Of a stretch of DNA of 9,090 nucleotides, positions 1 to 7,600 are shown one piece after another. Position 1 is the stretch's first letter; every line of letters begins with the position of its first letter. This DNA comes from Pseudomonadota bacterium. GTDB lineage: Bacteria; Desulfobacterota; Anaeroferrophillalia; Anaeroferrophillales; Tharpellaceae. The position numbers and the translations under genes are program-made. The notes under the pieces were generated by a model, which was not told the DNA's origin, made no database searches, and worked only from the letters and a program-made list of their open reading frames with translations. The stretch spans positions 1 through 9,090 of the forward strand of contig WFRP01000028.1 in NCBI GenBank assembly GCA_015486505.1, written 5' to 3'.

Positions 1-101
1 AGGGTGAGCCGCCGCCCGATGAAATATAAATTAAACCGGGGAGTTACTTGCGGTCGGACTTTACCCGATTGTTCGGCGATTTCTTGCCAATTAAGTTATA
101 A

Positions 102-126
102 AAAAACGTGGTCTGTCCCCGTTTTT
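102..126. repeat. A/T-flanked hairpin
   Basis: AAAAACG (102-108) is perfectly complementary to CGTTTTT (120-126). Inside the stem, G110-G111 can also pair with C117-C118, leaving a five-base loop. The A-run on one side and T-run on the other give it a bidirectional terminator-like look, but the stem is AT-rich and short. The loop carries the GGTCTGTCCCC motif. It could equally be the end of a degenerate repetitive element. Confidence 0.4.
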
Positions 127-135
127 GACCCCTAA

Positions 136-209
136 ATCTGTGTTCATCTGCGTTCATCTGTGGTTTCTATTTTTGGCTGAACCACAGATGGACACGGATA
201 GACACAGAT
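136..209. repeat. Inverted repeat with 30-bp arms made of 10-bp units
   Basis: The left arm (136-165) and the reverse complement of the right arm (180-209) match at 25 of 30 positions. Three of the five differences would be G-U wobbles in RNA. The loop is 14 bases (166-179). Each arm has a 10-base period: TCTGTGTTCA, TCTGCGTTCA, TCTGTGGTTT on the left and ACCACAGATG, GACACGGATA, GACACAGATA on the right. Sequences of the ACCACAGATG/AACACAGATG type recur between genes in many environmental bacterial genomes (recalled, not searched). No transposase accompanies it here. There is no T-run directly after either arm, so it is not a standard terminator. Confidence 0.7.
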
Positions 210-252
210 AAAATTTTAATAATTTCAAGTAGTTACAAAGCGTTACTTAGAG

Positions 253-282
253 GCGCCATTTTGGGTCCGAAATGGGGCTTTT
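253..282 (+). terminator. Weak terminator-like hairpin with TTTT tail
   Basis: CCATTTT (256-262) pairs with GAAATGG (269-275), including one T-G pair, around a GGGTCC loop. An outer GC pairing (253-254 with 277-278) sits across a G-G mismatch, and TTTT follows at 279-282. In this direction it would stop transcripts entering from the left edge. For the minus-strand permease gene there is no T-run after the stem, so it is a poor terminator for that gene. It may simply be part of the repeat-like DNA. Confidence 0.25.
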
Positions 283-358
283 AAGGCTATTTTTACACCT
301 GTTTTGATACATATTTACTGCAATTTCAGATGGTTAGCATGGCCCGACCCCAGTTTCA

Positions 359-1132
359 TCAGTTCCGGAGATTATAGCCGCGCAGCAGTAGCCAGAGGGC
401 CCAGAATGAGCTTAGGAGGAAGAAAAGGAAACTTACGATCAGGCTGGTAGTGACGCTGATTTCTGAGATTCCGAGGCAGCTGTAGCGGAAACCGTCGACA
501 AAGTAGAAAAAAGGGTTGAAATGTGAGGCCTTTTCCCAGAATAGGGGCAGGTCTTTAATTGAGAAAAAGACGCCGCTTAAAAATGAAAAAGGTACGATGA
601 CAAAGTTCTGAAAAGCCGAGATATGATCCCATTTATCGGCGATAATTGCTGAAACCAGGCCCAGAGCCCCGAGCGAACTCGAGCTTAAAACGGCAAAAAC
701 CAGGGCTGAAAGCGGGTGTTTTATCGGCACGAAAGTAAAACCGCAGGCCGCCAGCCAGACCCCGGCGCCGACCAGAATACCGCGAAAAACCGCGGCCCCG
801 ACAAAAGCTGCGTAGATCTCAAAATCTGAAATCGGCGCCAGAAGAACAAAAATCACATTGCCGTTCAGCCGTGATTGAAACAGGCTTGAAGAACTGTTGG
901 CAAAAGCATTTTGCAGCATCGCCATAACTATCAGGCCCGGAATCAGGAAAGTCAGATAACCGACCCCGGGCAGCATCTGCCGACTGTTGGAAATCACCGA
1001 AGAAAAAATCAGAAGATAGAGCAGAACCGTAATCACCGGGGTCAGAATCGTCTGCACCGCCACTTTGAGAAAACGCCAGATTTCCCGGATCAGAAGGGTG
1101 TAAAAACCATAATAATTAGTCAAGGCTGTCAC
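359..1132 (-). CDS. yadH: ABC-2 type exporter permease, YadH-like
   Basis: This is the membrane subunit of an ABC exporter, expected to form a dimer in the inner membrane and work with the ATPase encoded just upstream. The 257-residue product has about six hydrophobic segments (roughly 28-47, 57-78, 105-130, 140-164, 172-191 and 228-251). It resembles E. coli YadH (256 residues) throughout: a REIWRF segment before TM1, the FLIPGL motif at 62-67, an SGVFFS motif at 186-191 and the ABC-2 signature NPFFYFVDGFRY at 206-217. The substrate is unknown; relatives include drug, polysaccharide and lipid exporters. The reading starts at GTG (1130-1132) inside the ATPase gene, a 17-bp overlap. An in-frame TTG at 1121-1123 has a better-placed Shine-Dalgarno sequence, so the true protein may be 254 residues. 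The stop is TGA at 359-361. Confidence 0.9.
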   Translation of the reverse strand: MTALTNYYGFYTLLIREIWRFLKVAVQTILTPVITVLLYLLIFSSVISNSRQMLPGVGYLTFLIPGLIVMAMLQNAFANSSSSLFQSRLNGNVIFVLLAPISDFEIYAAFVGAAVFRGILVGAGVWLAACGFTFVPIKHPLSALVFAVLSSSSLGALGLVSAIIADKWDHISAFQNFVIVPFSFLSGVFFSIKDLPLFWEKASHFNPFFYFVDGFRYSCLGISEISVTTSLIVSFLFFLLSSFWALWLLLRGYNLRN

Positions 1133-2039
1133 CTTTGCCGGTCAACTCACTGTAAACCTCGGTTAAACCGGGTTCGTGAATTTTCAAGTCGGAAAATTTG
1201 ATCCCGGCCTGGGTCAGAGCCGCCAGAACCTCACCGATATGATCGGTTTCCCGATGCAGCCGCAGTAAAAGTTCACCGGCCGGGGCGGCAATCTGTTTTG
1301 CTTTAAGTTCTTCCGGGAGTTCAAGCCCGCTCTCCGGCAAGAGCTGCAGTTGTACCTGCCGCCAGCGGTAGCGGCTCAACAGCTCTTTTTTGCCGGCATT
1401 AACCACCAGCCGGCCCCGATCGAGAATGGCGATGGTTTCACACATATTTTCGGCCTCTTCGAGGTAGTGAGTCGTCAGGATGATGGTTTGTCCCTGAGCG
1501 TTAAGATCGCGCATAAACGTCCACAACTTGGCCCTTAACGCGACATCAACCCCGGCGGTCGGTTCGTCGAGAATCACCACCGGCGGCCGATGTACCAAAG
1601 CCTGAGCAATCAGAACCCGGCGTTTCATTCCCCCCGAAAGATGATTCATCGTGATATCGGCCTTATCCTCAAGCCCCAGGGTCGCGATAAGTTCATTTAT
1701 CCAGGCCCGGTTTTTATTACCGAGGCCAAAATATCCAGACTGTAAACTCAGCATCTCCCGCACTGTAAAAAAAGGATCGTAGGCCAGTTCCTGCGGGACA
1801 ACCCCGAGTTTGAAACGGGCCTGACGCCAGTCTTTAAGTACATCGTGGCCTAGAATCGCCGCCCGCCCGGAGCTTGCCCGGGTGAGACCGGCAAGGATAT
1901 TAATAAGGGTTGATTTGCCGGCCCCGTTCGGCCCTAAAAGGGCGAAAAAAGAGCCCTCGGGGATCGTCAGGCTGATGTCGTTCAAGGCCGCTAATAAGCC
2001 GTAATTTTTACTTAAATTTTCAATTTCAAGCGCGTTCAT
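1116..2039 (-). CDS. yadG: ABC transporter ATP-binding protein, YadG-like
   Basis: This is the cytoplasmic ATPase that powers the YadH-like permease. Its 307 residues match the size of E. coli YadG (308). All nucleotide-binding motifs are present: Walker A GPNGAGKS at 36-43, Q-loop Q83 in VVPQE, signature LSGGMKRR at 134-141, Walker B VVILDEP at 154-160 with catalytic Glu159, and H-loop His191 in TTHYLEEAE. About 100 residues after the ATPase core form the usual C-terminal extension of this subfamily. The frame stays open upstream to an ATG at 2216. The start at 2039 is preferred because MNALEIENLSKNYG aligns with the YadG N-terminus, and the extra 59 residues look non-homologous and would overlap the citrate synthase start. 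The ribosome site before 2039 is weak (CGAGAA). The stop overlaps the permease start, so the two are co-transcribed. Confidence 0.92.
   Translation of the reverse strand: MNALEIENLSKNYGLLAALNDISLTIPEGSFFALLGPNGAGKSTLINILAGLTRASSGRAAILGHDVLKDWRQARFKLGVVPQELAYDPFFTVREMLSLQSGYFGLGNKNRAWINELIATLGLEDKADITMNHLSGGMKRRVLIAQALVHRPPVVILDEPTAGVDVALRAKLWTFMRDLNAQGQTIILTTHYLEEAENMCETIAILDRGRLVVNAGKKELLSRYRWRQVQLQLLPESGLELPEELKAKQIAAPAGELLLRLHRETDHIGEVLAALTQAGIKFSDLKIHEPGLTEVYSELTGKGDSLD
1129..1135 (-). promoter_or_regulatory. Ribosome binding site AAGGTGA bearing on the permease start
   Basis: On the minus strand AAGGTGA lies five bases before an in-frame TTG (1121-1123), which is ideal spacing. The GTG taken as the permease start (1130-1132) lies inside this same motif and has no good Shine-Dalgarno sequence of its own. 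The site lies within the last codons of the ATPase gene, typical of translational coupling. Which start is used is undecided. Confidence 0.45.
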
Positions 2040-2063
2040 AAGTTCTCGGATATCAATAACTAC

Positions 2064-2093
2064 TTGACAAAAACATAAAGAATATAGTAGGTT
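2064..2093 (+). promoter_or_regulatory. Candidate promoter for the citrate synthase operon
   Basis: A perfect -35 box TTGACA sits at 2064-2069. No -10 box is equally good. TAGGTT at 2088-2093 has an 18-base spacer but matches the consensus poorly, while TATAGT at 2083-2088 looks better but is only 13 bases away. If used, transcription would start near 2100 and leave a leader of about 100 bases before the citrate synthase ATG. The 166-bp gap between divergent genes must also hold the yadG-like promoter, for which I see no clear boxes. Confidence 0.35.
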
Positions 2094-2192
2094 TCCCTTT
2101 TGGCCCGCCATTTTTAAGTAGGGGAAAAAGTAGATGCCCAAAGATTGACGGGTATCAGCGGCGGCGCTGTAATAATTGCACTTTTTGGTTAT

Positions 2193-2200
2193 AAGGAGAG
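2193..2200 (+). promoter_or_regulatory. Strong ribosome binding site of citrate synthase
   Basis: AAGGAGAG lies five bases before the ATG at 2206. This settles the start at 2206 rather than the in-frame ATG at 2176, which lacks such a site and would only add ten unrelated residues. Confidence 0.85.
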
Positions 2201-2205
2201 ATAAC

Positions 2206-3618
2206 ATGAACCGCAACAGACATCAAGAAACAACTGAGATCACCGAACTTATTCTCGATGCCGCGGCCAAAGCCCGGGCTGAGATCGGGGTTGTCGGCAA
2301 ACAGGCCGCCACTGGTAAATCAGCCAAATGGCCGATCGACTGTACCATCGGCCCCGGCCTTGAAGGCGCCATCGCCTGCGAATCCAAGGTCGGCTATGTT
2401 AACGGCGGTGCCGGCCTGCTCTCCTATCGCGGCTATGATATTTTTGAGCTTTGCGCTTATTCGACCTACGAAGAGGTTTCCTACCTGCTGCTCCACGGCC
2501 ATCTGCCGACCGCTGAGGCATTGCGGGATTATGAGCAAAAGCTGGCCAATTACCGGCATATGAATCAAACCCTGCGGCTTTTGATGAGTTTTCCGGTGGA
2601 AAAAATGAACGCGATGGCGGCCCTGCGTATGGGCACCATTTTTATGCGGCAGGAGTTCACCAGCCTTGACCATGAAGAAGCCAAGCCTGATCTTCTTGAC
2701 GCGATCAGCGCCGATGAAGACTCAATTGCCATGGAAACCAAGCCGAGCGGCGAACGTCGGGCCATTTATGAATTCAAGAAGAAAAAAAGCCGCAAAAAAA
2801 GCAAGAAATCCAACCGTGATGACGCCAACGGGCTTGAAGCCTGTTACCATTTAATCGCCGGAGTACCAACAATCACAGCGGCAATTGCCCGGCTGCGGCA
2901 GGGAATGATGCCTTATGAACCTCTGAATGAATTAAGCCATGCCGGCAATATTTTTTATATGTTGAACGGAAGGCGGCCGACCCCGATTGAAGAACGGGTT
3001 CTGGATGTCGCCTTGATTCTGCATGCCGATCACGGTATGAATGCCAGCACATTCGCGTCAATGGTGGTCGCCTCGACGATGTCCGATATCTATTTTTCGG
3101 TCGGTTCCGGGATCGCGGCCTTAAACGGCCCGCTGCATGGCGGCGCCAACGAGCGGGTTCTCCACACCATCCGGGAAGTCGGCAGCCCGGAAAATGCCGG
3201 GGCCTGGGTTAAAGATTCCCTGGCTAAAAACGAGAAAATTCCCGGTTTTGGTCATCGGGTTTATAAAACCTACGACCCCCGGGCCCGAATTCTGGGGCCG
3301 CTGGCAAAATTTCAATGTTCCGGTTGTACCGACGAGATTCAAAATCTTATCAGTACCGCGGAAAAGGTTGAACAGGAGGTTATCAACTCACTTGCCCAGG
3401 AGAAAAAGATTTTTCCCAATGTTGATTACTATTCCGGGGTTGTCTACACCCGTTTAGGCATCGATCCGGCGATGTTCACCCCGCTTTTCGCGGTCAGCCG
3501 GGTCGCGGGCTGGACCGCCCGGGTTCTGGAATATATCCAGAAAAACCGGATTTTCCGCCCCCGGGCCTTATACACCGGAGCCTTCAATCGGGAATTTGTC
3601 GCAATCGATGAACGCTGA
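2206..3618 (+). CDS. gltA: Citrate synthase (possibly 2-methylcitrate synthase) with a charged insert
   Basis: The protein condenses oxaloacetate with acetyl-CoA to form citrate, the entry step of the TCA cycle, in the cytoplasm; a 2-methylcitrate synthase role with propionyl-CoA cannot be excluded from sequence. The family's active-site residues are all seen: His276 (HADHGMNAS, oxaloacetate binding), catalytic His311 (GPLHGGAN), His350 (GFGHRVYKTYDPRA) and catalytic Asp407 (NVDYYSG). LSHAGN at 243-248 and the C-terminal FRPRALYTG are also typical. At 470 residues it is longer than most bacterial forms (about 370-430). Much of the excess lies in a segment at about 159-208 that is acidic first (about 159-183) and then strongly basic (184-204, with nine Lys among 191-201), placed before the usual IAGVPTI helix. 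An N-terminal extension of about 45 residues adds the rest. It is the first gene of a three-gene overlapping run, and its last 11 bases overlap the next gene. Confidence 0.93.
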   Translation: MNRNRHQETTEITELILDAAAKARAEIGVVGKQAATGKSAKWPIDCTIGPGLEGAIACESKVGYVNGGAGLLSYRGYDIFELCAYSTYEEVSYLLLHGHLPTAEALRDYEQKLANYRHMNQTLRLLMSFPVEKMNAMAALRMGTIFMRQEFTSLDHEEAKPDLLDAISADEDSIAMETKPSGERRAIYEFKKKKSRKKSKKSNRDDANGLEACYHLIAGVPTITAAIARLRQGMMPYEPLNELSHAGNIFYMLNGRRPTPIEERVLDVALILHADHGMNASTFASMVVASTMSDIYFSVGSGIAALNGPLHGGANERVLHTIREVGSPENAGAWVKDSLAKNEKIPGFGHRVYKTYDPRARILGPLAKFQCSGCTDEIQNLISTAEKVEQEVINSLAQEKKIFPNVDYYSGVVYTRLGIDPAMFTPLFAVSRVAGWTARVLEYIQKNRIFRPRALYTGAFNREFVAIDER

Positions 3619-4678
3619 ACCGGAAAGCCCGATAAATTCAAGTGTCCGCCGGGAACTGGAACTGCGTGAGCGCAAATTTCTGTCCGCTCACGCGGCTTTC
3701 AGTGACAATTCCCGCGGTCGGGTTCATCCGGAAGCGGAATGCTGTTATCGTATGGCCTTTCAGCATGACCGCGACCGCATTATTCACTCAAAAGCCTTTC
3801 GCCGCTTAAAATACAAGACCCAGGTATTTTTGACTCCGAGCGGCGATCATTACCGCACCCGTCTGACCCACACGCTTGAGGTTTCCCAGATCGCCCGGAC
3901 TATTGCCAAGGCCCTGTATCTGAATGAGGATCTGACCGAGGCAATCGCTTTAGGCCACGATCTCGGGCATACCCCCTTCGGCCATGCCGGCGAGGCGGTT
4001 TTAAATCAGCTCCATCCCGAAGGCTTCAGCCATTTCAAACAGAGCCTTAGAGTCGTTGATATTCTCGAAAAAGACGGGGCCGGGCTCAACCTCAGTTTTG
4101 AGGTGCGGGACGGCATCGTCAAGCACTCCAAAGGCAAGGGCGAAATTTTTTCACAGGCTCTGGAGCATACGGCCGTTACCCTGGAAGGCCGGATTGTCCG
4201 TCTGGCCGACATTATCGCCTACGTCAACCACGATCTTGATGACGCCATCCGCGCGCACGCCATCGCGGCTGATGATATACCGAAATCCTGCCGCGAAATC
4301 CTGGGTGAAACCCATCCGCGGCGGATTAACACTATGGTAACCGACATTATCGACAGCAGCCGCCGGGAGCCCGGCACCCTGCGGATGTCACCTGAGATTC
4401 TGGAAGCTATGACAAATCTGCGCTCCTTTCTTTTTACCCGGGTTTACGAAAGCCCGATCGTCTATCGCGACTTCCGGAAAGCCAGCCGCCTCCTGCACGA
4501 GATCTACGCCTATTTCATAGAACACCCGCGGGAATTGAAAACCAAATATTATCCCGCCTACCTTCAGGATATAAGCCCGGAAGATAATCTGCGGGATTTC
4601 ATCGCCAGTATGACCGATCGTTACGCTTTCTCACTTTATGAGAAACTTTTTTTACCACACCCCTGGAATATTAAGTGA
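3608..4678 (+). CDS. dgt: dGTPase-like HD-domain dNTP triphosphohydrolase
   Basis: Members of this family split dNTPs (classically dGTP) into the deoxynucleoside and triphosphate, lowering or balancing dNTP pools in the cytoplasm. The 356-residue product has the complete HD metal site: His88 (RLTHTLEV), His117-Asp118 (LGHDLGHTPFGH) and Asp201 (RLADIIAY). It also has the family's N-terminal DRDRIIHSKAFRRLKYKTQVF-type block (about 54-74) and the GDHYRTR substrate loop. The C-terminal HD-associated region ends with the usual MTDRYA...LYEKLFLP. Its length fits the short type-2 dGTPase-like group rather than the 505-residue E. coli Dgt, so specificity for dGTP is uncertain. ATG 3608 is chosen; TTG 3596 would add four residues. 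The start overlaps citrate synthase by 11 bp and the stop overlaps the SNF2 gene by 4 bp, suggesting coupled translation. No strong Shine-Dalgarno sequence is seen. Confidence 0.93.
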   Translation: MNAEPESPINSSVRRELELRERKFLSAHAAFSDNSRGRVHPEAECCYRMAFQHDRDRIIHSKAFRRLKYKTQVFLTPSGDHYRTRLTHTLEVSQIARTIAKALYLNEDLTEAIALGHDLGHTPFGHAGEAVLNQLHPEGFSHFKQSLRVVDILEKDGAGLNLSFEVRDGIVKHSKGKGEIFSQALEHTAVTLEGRIVRLADIIAYVNHDLDDAIRAHAIAADDIPKSCREILGETHPRRINTMVTDIIDSSRREPGTLRMSPEILEAMTNLRSFLFTRVYESPIVYRDFRKASRLLHEIYAYFIEHPRELKTKYYPAYLQDISPEDNLRDFIASMTDRYAFSLYEKLFLPHPWNIK

Positions 4679-7600
4679 ATACACAAGAGACGACACCAAG
4701 TTCAGAAGAGAAAAACCCGGCCGACCTTCCGCCGCTTACCCGGTTTAATCAGCTTGACGAGGAAGAGAAATTTTTTCTTCAGATTACCGCGCTTTTAGAC
4801 AGTGACACCCCGAGTAAAGAGCTTTTTCGCATCATTAAAGCCCTGGCCAAGTCCCCGGGCTGCCGCTACCGCTGGCGCCCGGAGCAGGCCGCCCGGCAGC
4901 ATAATAAACTGTTACAGCTTGAATTGCTCGACCAGCACAACCGTTGTCATCCGGAAATCCTCGAGCAGGTTGCCCGCCGCCCCCTGGATAAACGGGCCTT
5001 GGAACTCTGTCGGCAACTGATCCGCTCATCTTTTATTGACAGCGATGCTCACGCCAACGCGACCTTCAGCAACCTGGAAAAAGCCCGGCGCGATTTTCGT
5101 CTGGCGCTCTTAAGTTTTGATTTTGAAAGCCTGCAGCAGGCCCTGCCGTTCTTTCACCAGAGCGCTTACGAGCCCAAAATCCGCCATCCCTATGCCGCCT
5201 TAACCCTTTATCCCTTCGATCGGGACTGGTTTTTAAAATTCCCGCTCTCTTTCCAGTTTGCGGCGCTTGATGATGCCATCACCCACTCGCTGGAGGATCT
5301 GCGGGCCACCCCGGAACTTGACAATTTCATCACCGAACATTTTCCCGCGGACCAGGCGGTAAACCGGCCTTTCATCCTGCTCTACAGCCATAAGCTGCTT
5401 TTAAGCGGCCGCTTAACCGAGCTTGAACAACTCTTCGAGCAGGCCGGCCCGCTTTTTAACGGAAGCGGCCTGAAAGGAGCAATCTCAACCTTAAAAGGCA
5501 ATCTCGCCCGGGCCGCCGTCGATTTTGCCGCCGATCTTGAATTCGCCCGCAGCTTAAACCCCAATAAAGTTGCCTGTTTCGATGCCCCGATCGCCCTTTT
5601 CTATATTATCACTGCCGGCCATATCCAGACCGCGACCGACTGGAACAGTGTTGCCGTCTCGCTTAATGTCGGCGAACAGGAATTTGCCTACAACCCTTTC
5701 ACGCACAGCCTTTTTCGTTTAGGCGAAACCCTTCTGCACTTTTTTCGCGGCAACAACAACGCGGCCCGCACCAGTTTTGAAAGCATTGAAAGCCGGCCCG
5801 AAATGTCGATTTTCACGATGCTTAACAACCTTATCTCCTACTGGCTCACCGGCAGTATCAGTGAAGATGAACGGCAAAAACTTGAAAACATCAAAGCGGC
5901 CGGCACTCAGCCCGACCTTTTCCCCTGGGTTGCTTTAGAGTGCGAGACCATGCTTTCTTTAAGCGCCGATAATCCGGTCGCGGCTCCCGAAACTTTAACC
6001 CTGGTCTCTGAGCCCGGACTCAAAGCCCTGACTCCGGTGATTAATTTTGAACCGGCCTGGCGCCGGACCCTGAATGCTATCCGCCAGGTTACCCCGAGCC
6101 GGAAACCTGAGCCGGCCGCTGACAACCCTGAATCCGGCAACCGCCTGGCCTGGTTTTTAGAGATTACGCCAATCAACACGCTCCACATCACTCCCAAAGT
6201 CCAGAGACGTAACCCTGACAACAGATGGACTAACGGCCGCAATCTTGCCTTTGAGAGAATCCGCAACGGCGATGAACTCCCCTGTTTTACCCGGCAGGAC
6301 CGGCGTATCTGTCAGGCCATACGCAAATTATACAAAGATACCGATCTTAAAAGGGTACCATTTGACCAGTCTGAAATTTTTCAGGAGATGGTCGGCCACC
6401 CCCATCTTTTCCGCCACGACCGGCCCCGCTCCGCATTAGTCTTGAATCCCGGTGAAGTAGCGGTAATCATTCAACAGAATCCGGGAGCTGAACCGACATT
6501 TACAATCCGGCTCGAGCCCGATCTCAAAGAACGCGAATCTATGGTTGTCGCCGATTCGGAAAACCGCTTCACATTCTACCGCAACAGCCCCGAGCTTAAC
6601 AATATTGCCCGGCTTCTCGGGGAAAACGGGCTGACCCTGCCGCTGGAAGCCCGGGACGATATTATCAATATGATCCGGGATCTGGCGGCGACTCTGCCGA
6701 TTTATTCTGATATTGATCCGAAATTTGCTCCGGCGGCCGATGAATTCAACCCCGGCGCCGACCCCGGCCACAAAGTTGAGAGCGACAACAATCTTTACCT
6801 GCAGATATTTCCCAGCGGCGCAGGCCTGCAATTTGAGCTCAAGGTCAAACCTTTAGGCGCTGACGGGCCGATCCTGACCCCCGGCCGCGGCCCGGCGCAT
6901 CTTATCGCGAACATAGCCGGCAAAACCCGCCCGGCAAAACGCGACCTTGCGCTTGAAACCGCGCGCGCCAAAAAACTACTGGCCGCCTGTCCCGCCTTCG
7001 ACAAAAACAACCTGAATTTAAACTGGCAAATCGACAATCTTGAAGAGTGCCTCAACACCCTGGAAGAGATTCAAAGCCTGCAAAACGGCGCGGAAACCGA
7101 TACGCCCTGCGCCTGGCTTGTCTGTGAATGGCCGGCCGGACAAAAAATCAGCCTGAAAAAGAAAGTTCAGGGCTCAGCCTTCAAACTCCGGGTTGAGTCG
7201 CAGCAGGAATGGTTCAAGGTTAAGGGTGAGCTTGAAATCGATGAAAATGAAGTTATCTCCTTAAAAGAGTTGCTCCAGCATAATCGAACGGGCACCGGCC
7301 GTTTTCTGAAACTCGCGGACGGCGAATTTATCAGTTTGACGGAGAAACTGCGCGAGCGCCTCCTGGAACTTAGCCTCTATCTCAATGATAATGATAAGGA
7401 AGAATCTCTGCTCCTGCACCGGGGGGTGATGGGCGGGGTCGCCAAAATTATGGAGAATTTCAGCCAGGTTCAATATGACCAACTCTGGCAGGAGCAGATG
7501 CGGCGTTTTCAAACCGCGGCCGATTTTACGCCCAAACTTCCGCCAAACTTGAAAACCGAGCTCAGGAGCTATCAGGTTGAAGGCTTCAACTGGCTTTCCC

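Larger units (their letters stand above)
1..358. other. Gene-free left-edge region with repeat-like DNA
   Basis: No convincing gene lies in this stretch. A plus-strand frame is open from the edge to a TAA at 133-135 (44 codons), and a minus-strand frame is open from about base 95 to the edge (about 32 codons). Neither has a usable start or a recognised motif, and they overlap, so at most one could be a gene fragment. The rest is palindromic: a hairpin at 102-126, a decamer-based inverted repeat at 136-209 and a weak hairpin at 253-282. Two related 11-mers, GGTCTGTCCCC (110-120) and GGCCCGACCCC (341-351), bracket most of it. This resembles REP-like or degenerate mobile DNA inserted just downstream of the ABC permease gene, which is an inference. 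Confidence 0.55.

Noticed and set aside
136..209. CRISPR-like array from the repeated ~10-base units
   Set aside because: The units are contiguous 10-mers with no spacers, the two sets are in opposite orientation, and no cas gene is present.
911..1201. Plus-strand open frame opposite the permease/ATPase junction
   Set aside because: It lies antisense to two clearly homologous genes and has low-complexity His/Gln/Arg composition and no motif.
2176..2195. Second promoter from TTGCAC (2176-2181) and TATAAG (2190-2195)
   Set aside because: The spacer is only 8 bases and the would-be -10 box overlaps the Shine-Dalgarno site.
2320..2673. Minus-strand frame inside citrate synthase
   Set aside because: It is antisense to a gene with complete active-site motifs and has no recognisable domain.
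2776..2800. Programmed -1 frameshift site in the A-rich stretch
   Set aside because: The codon phase (AAA AAA AGC) does not give an X XXY YYZ heptamer such as A AAA AAG, and no downstream frame extends into a meaningful product.
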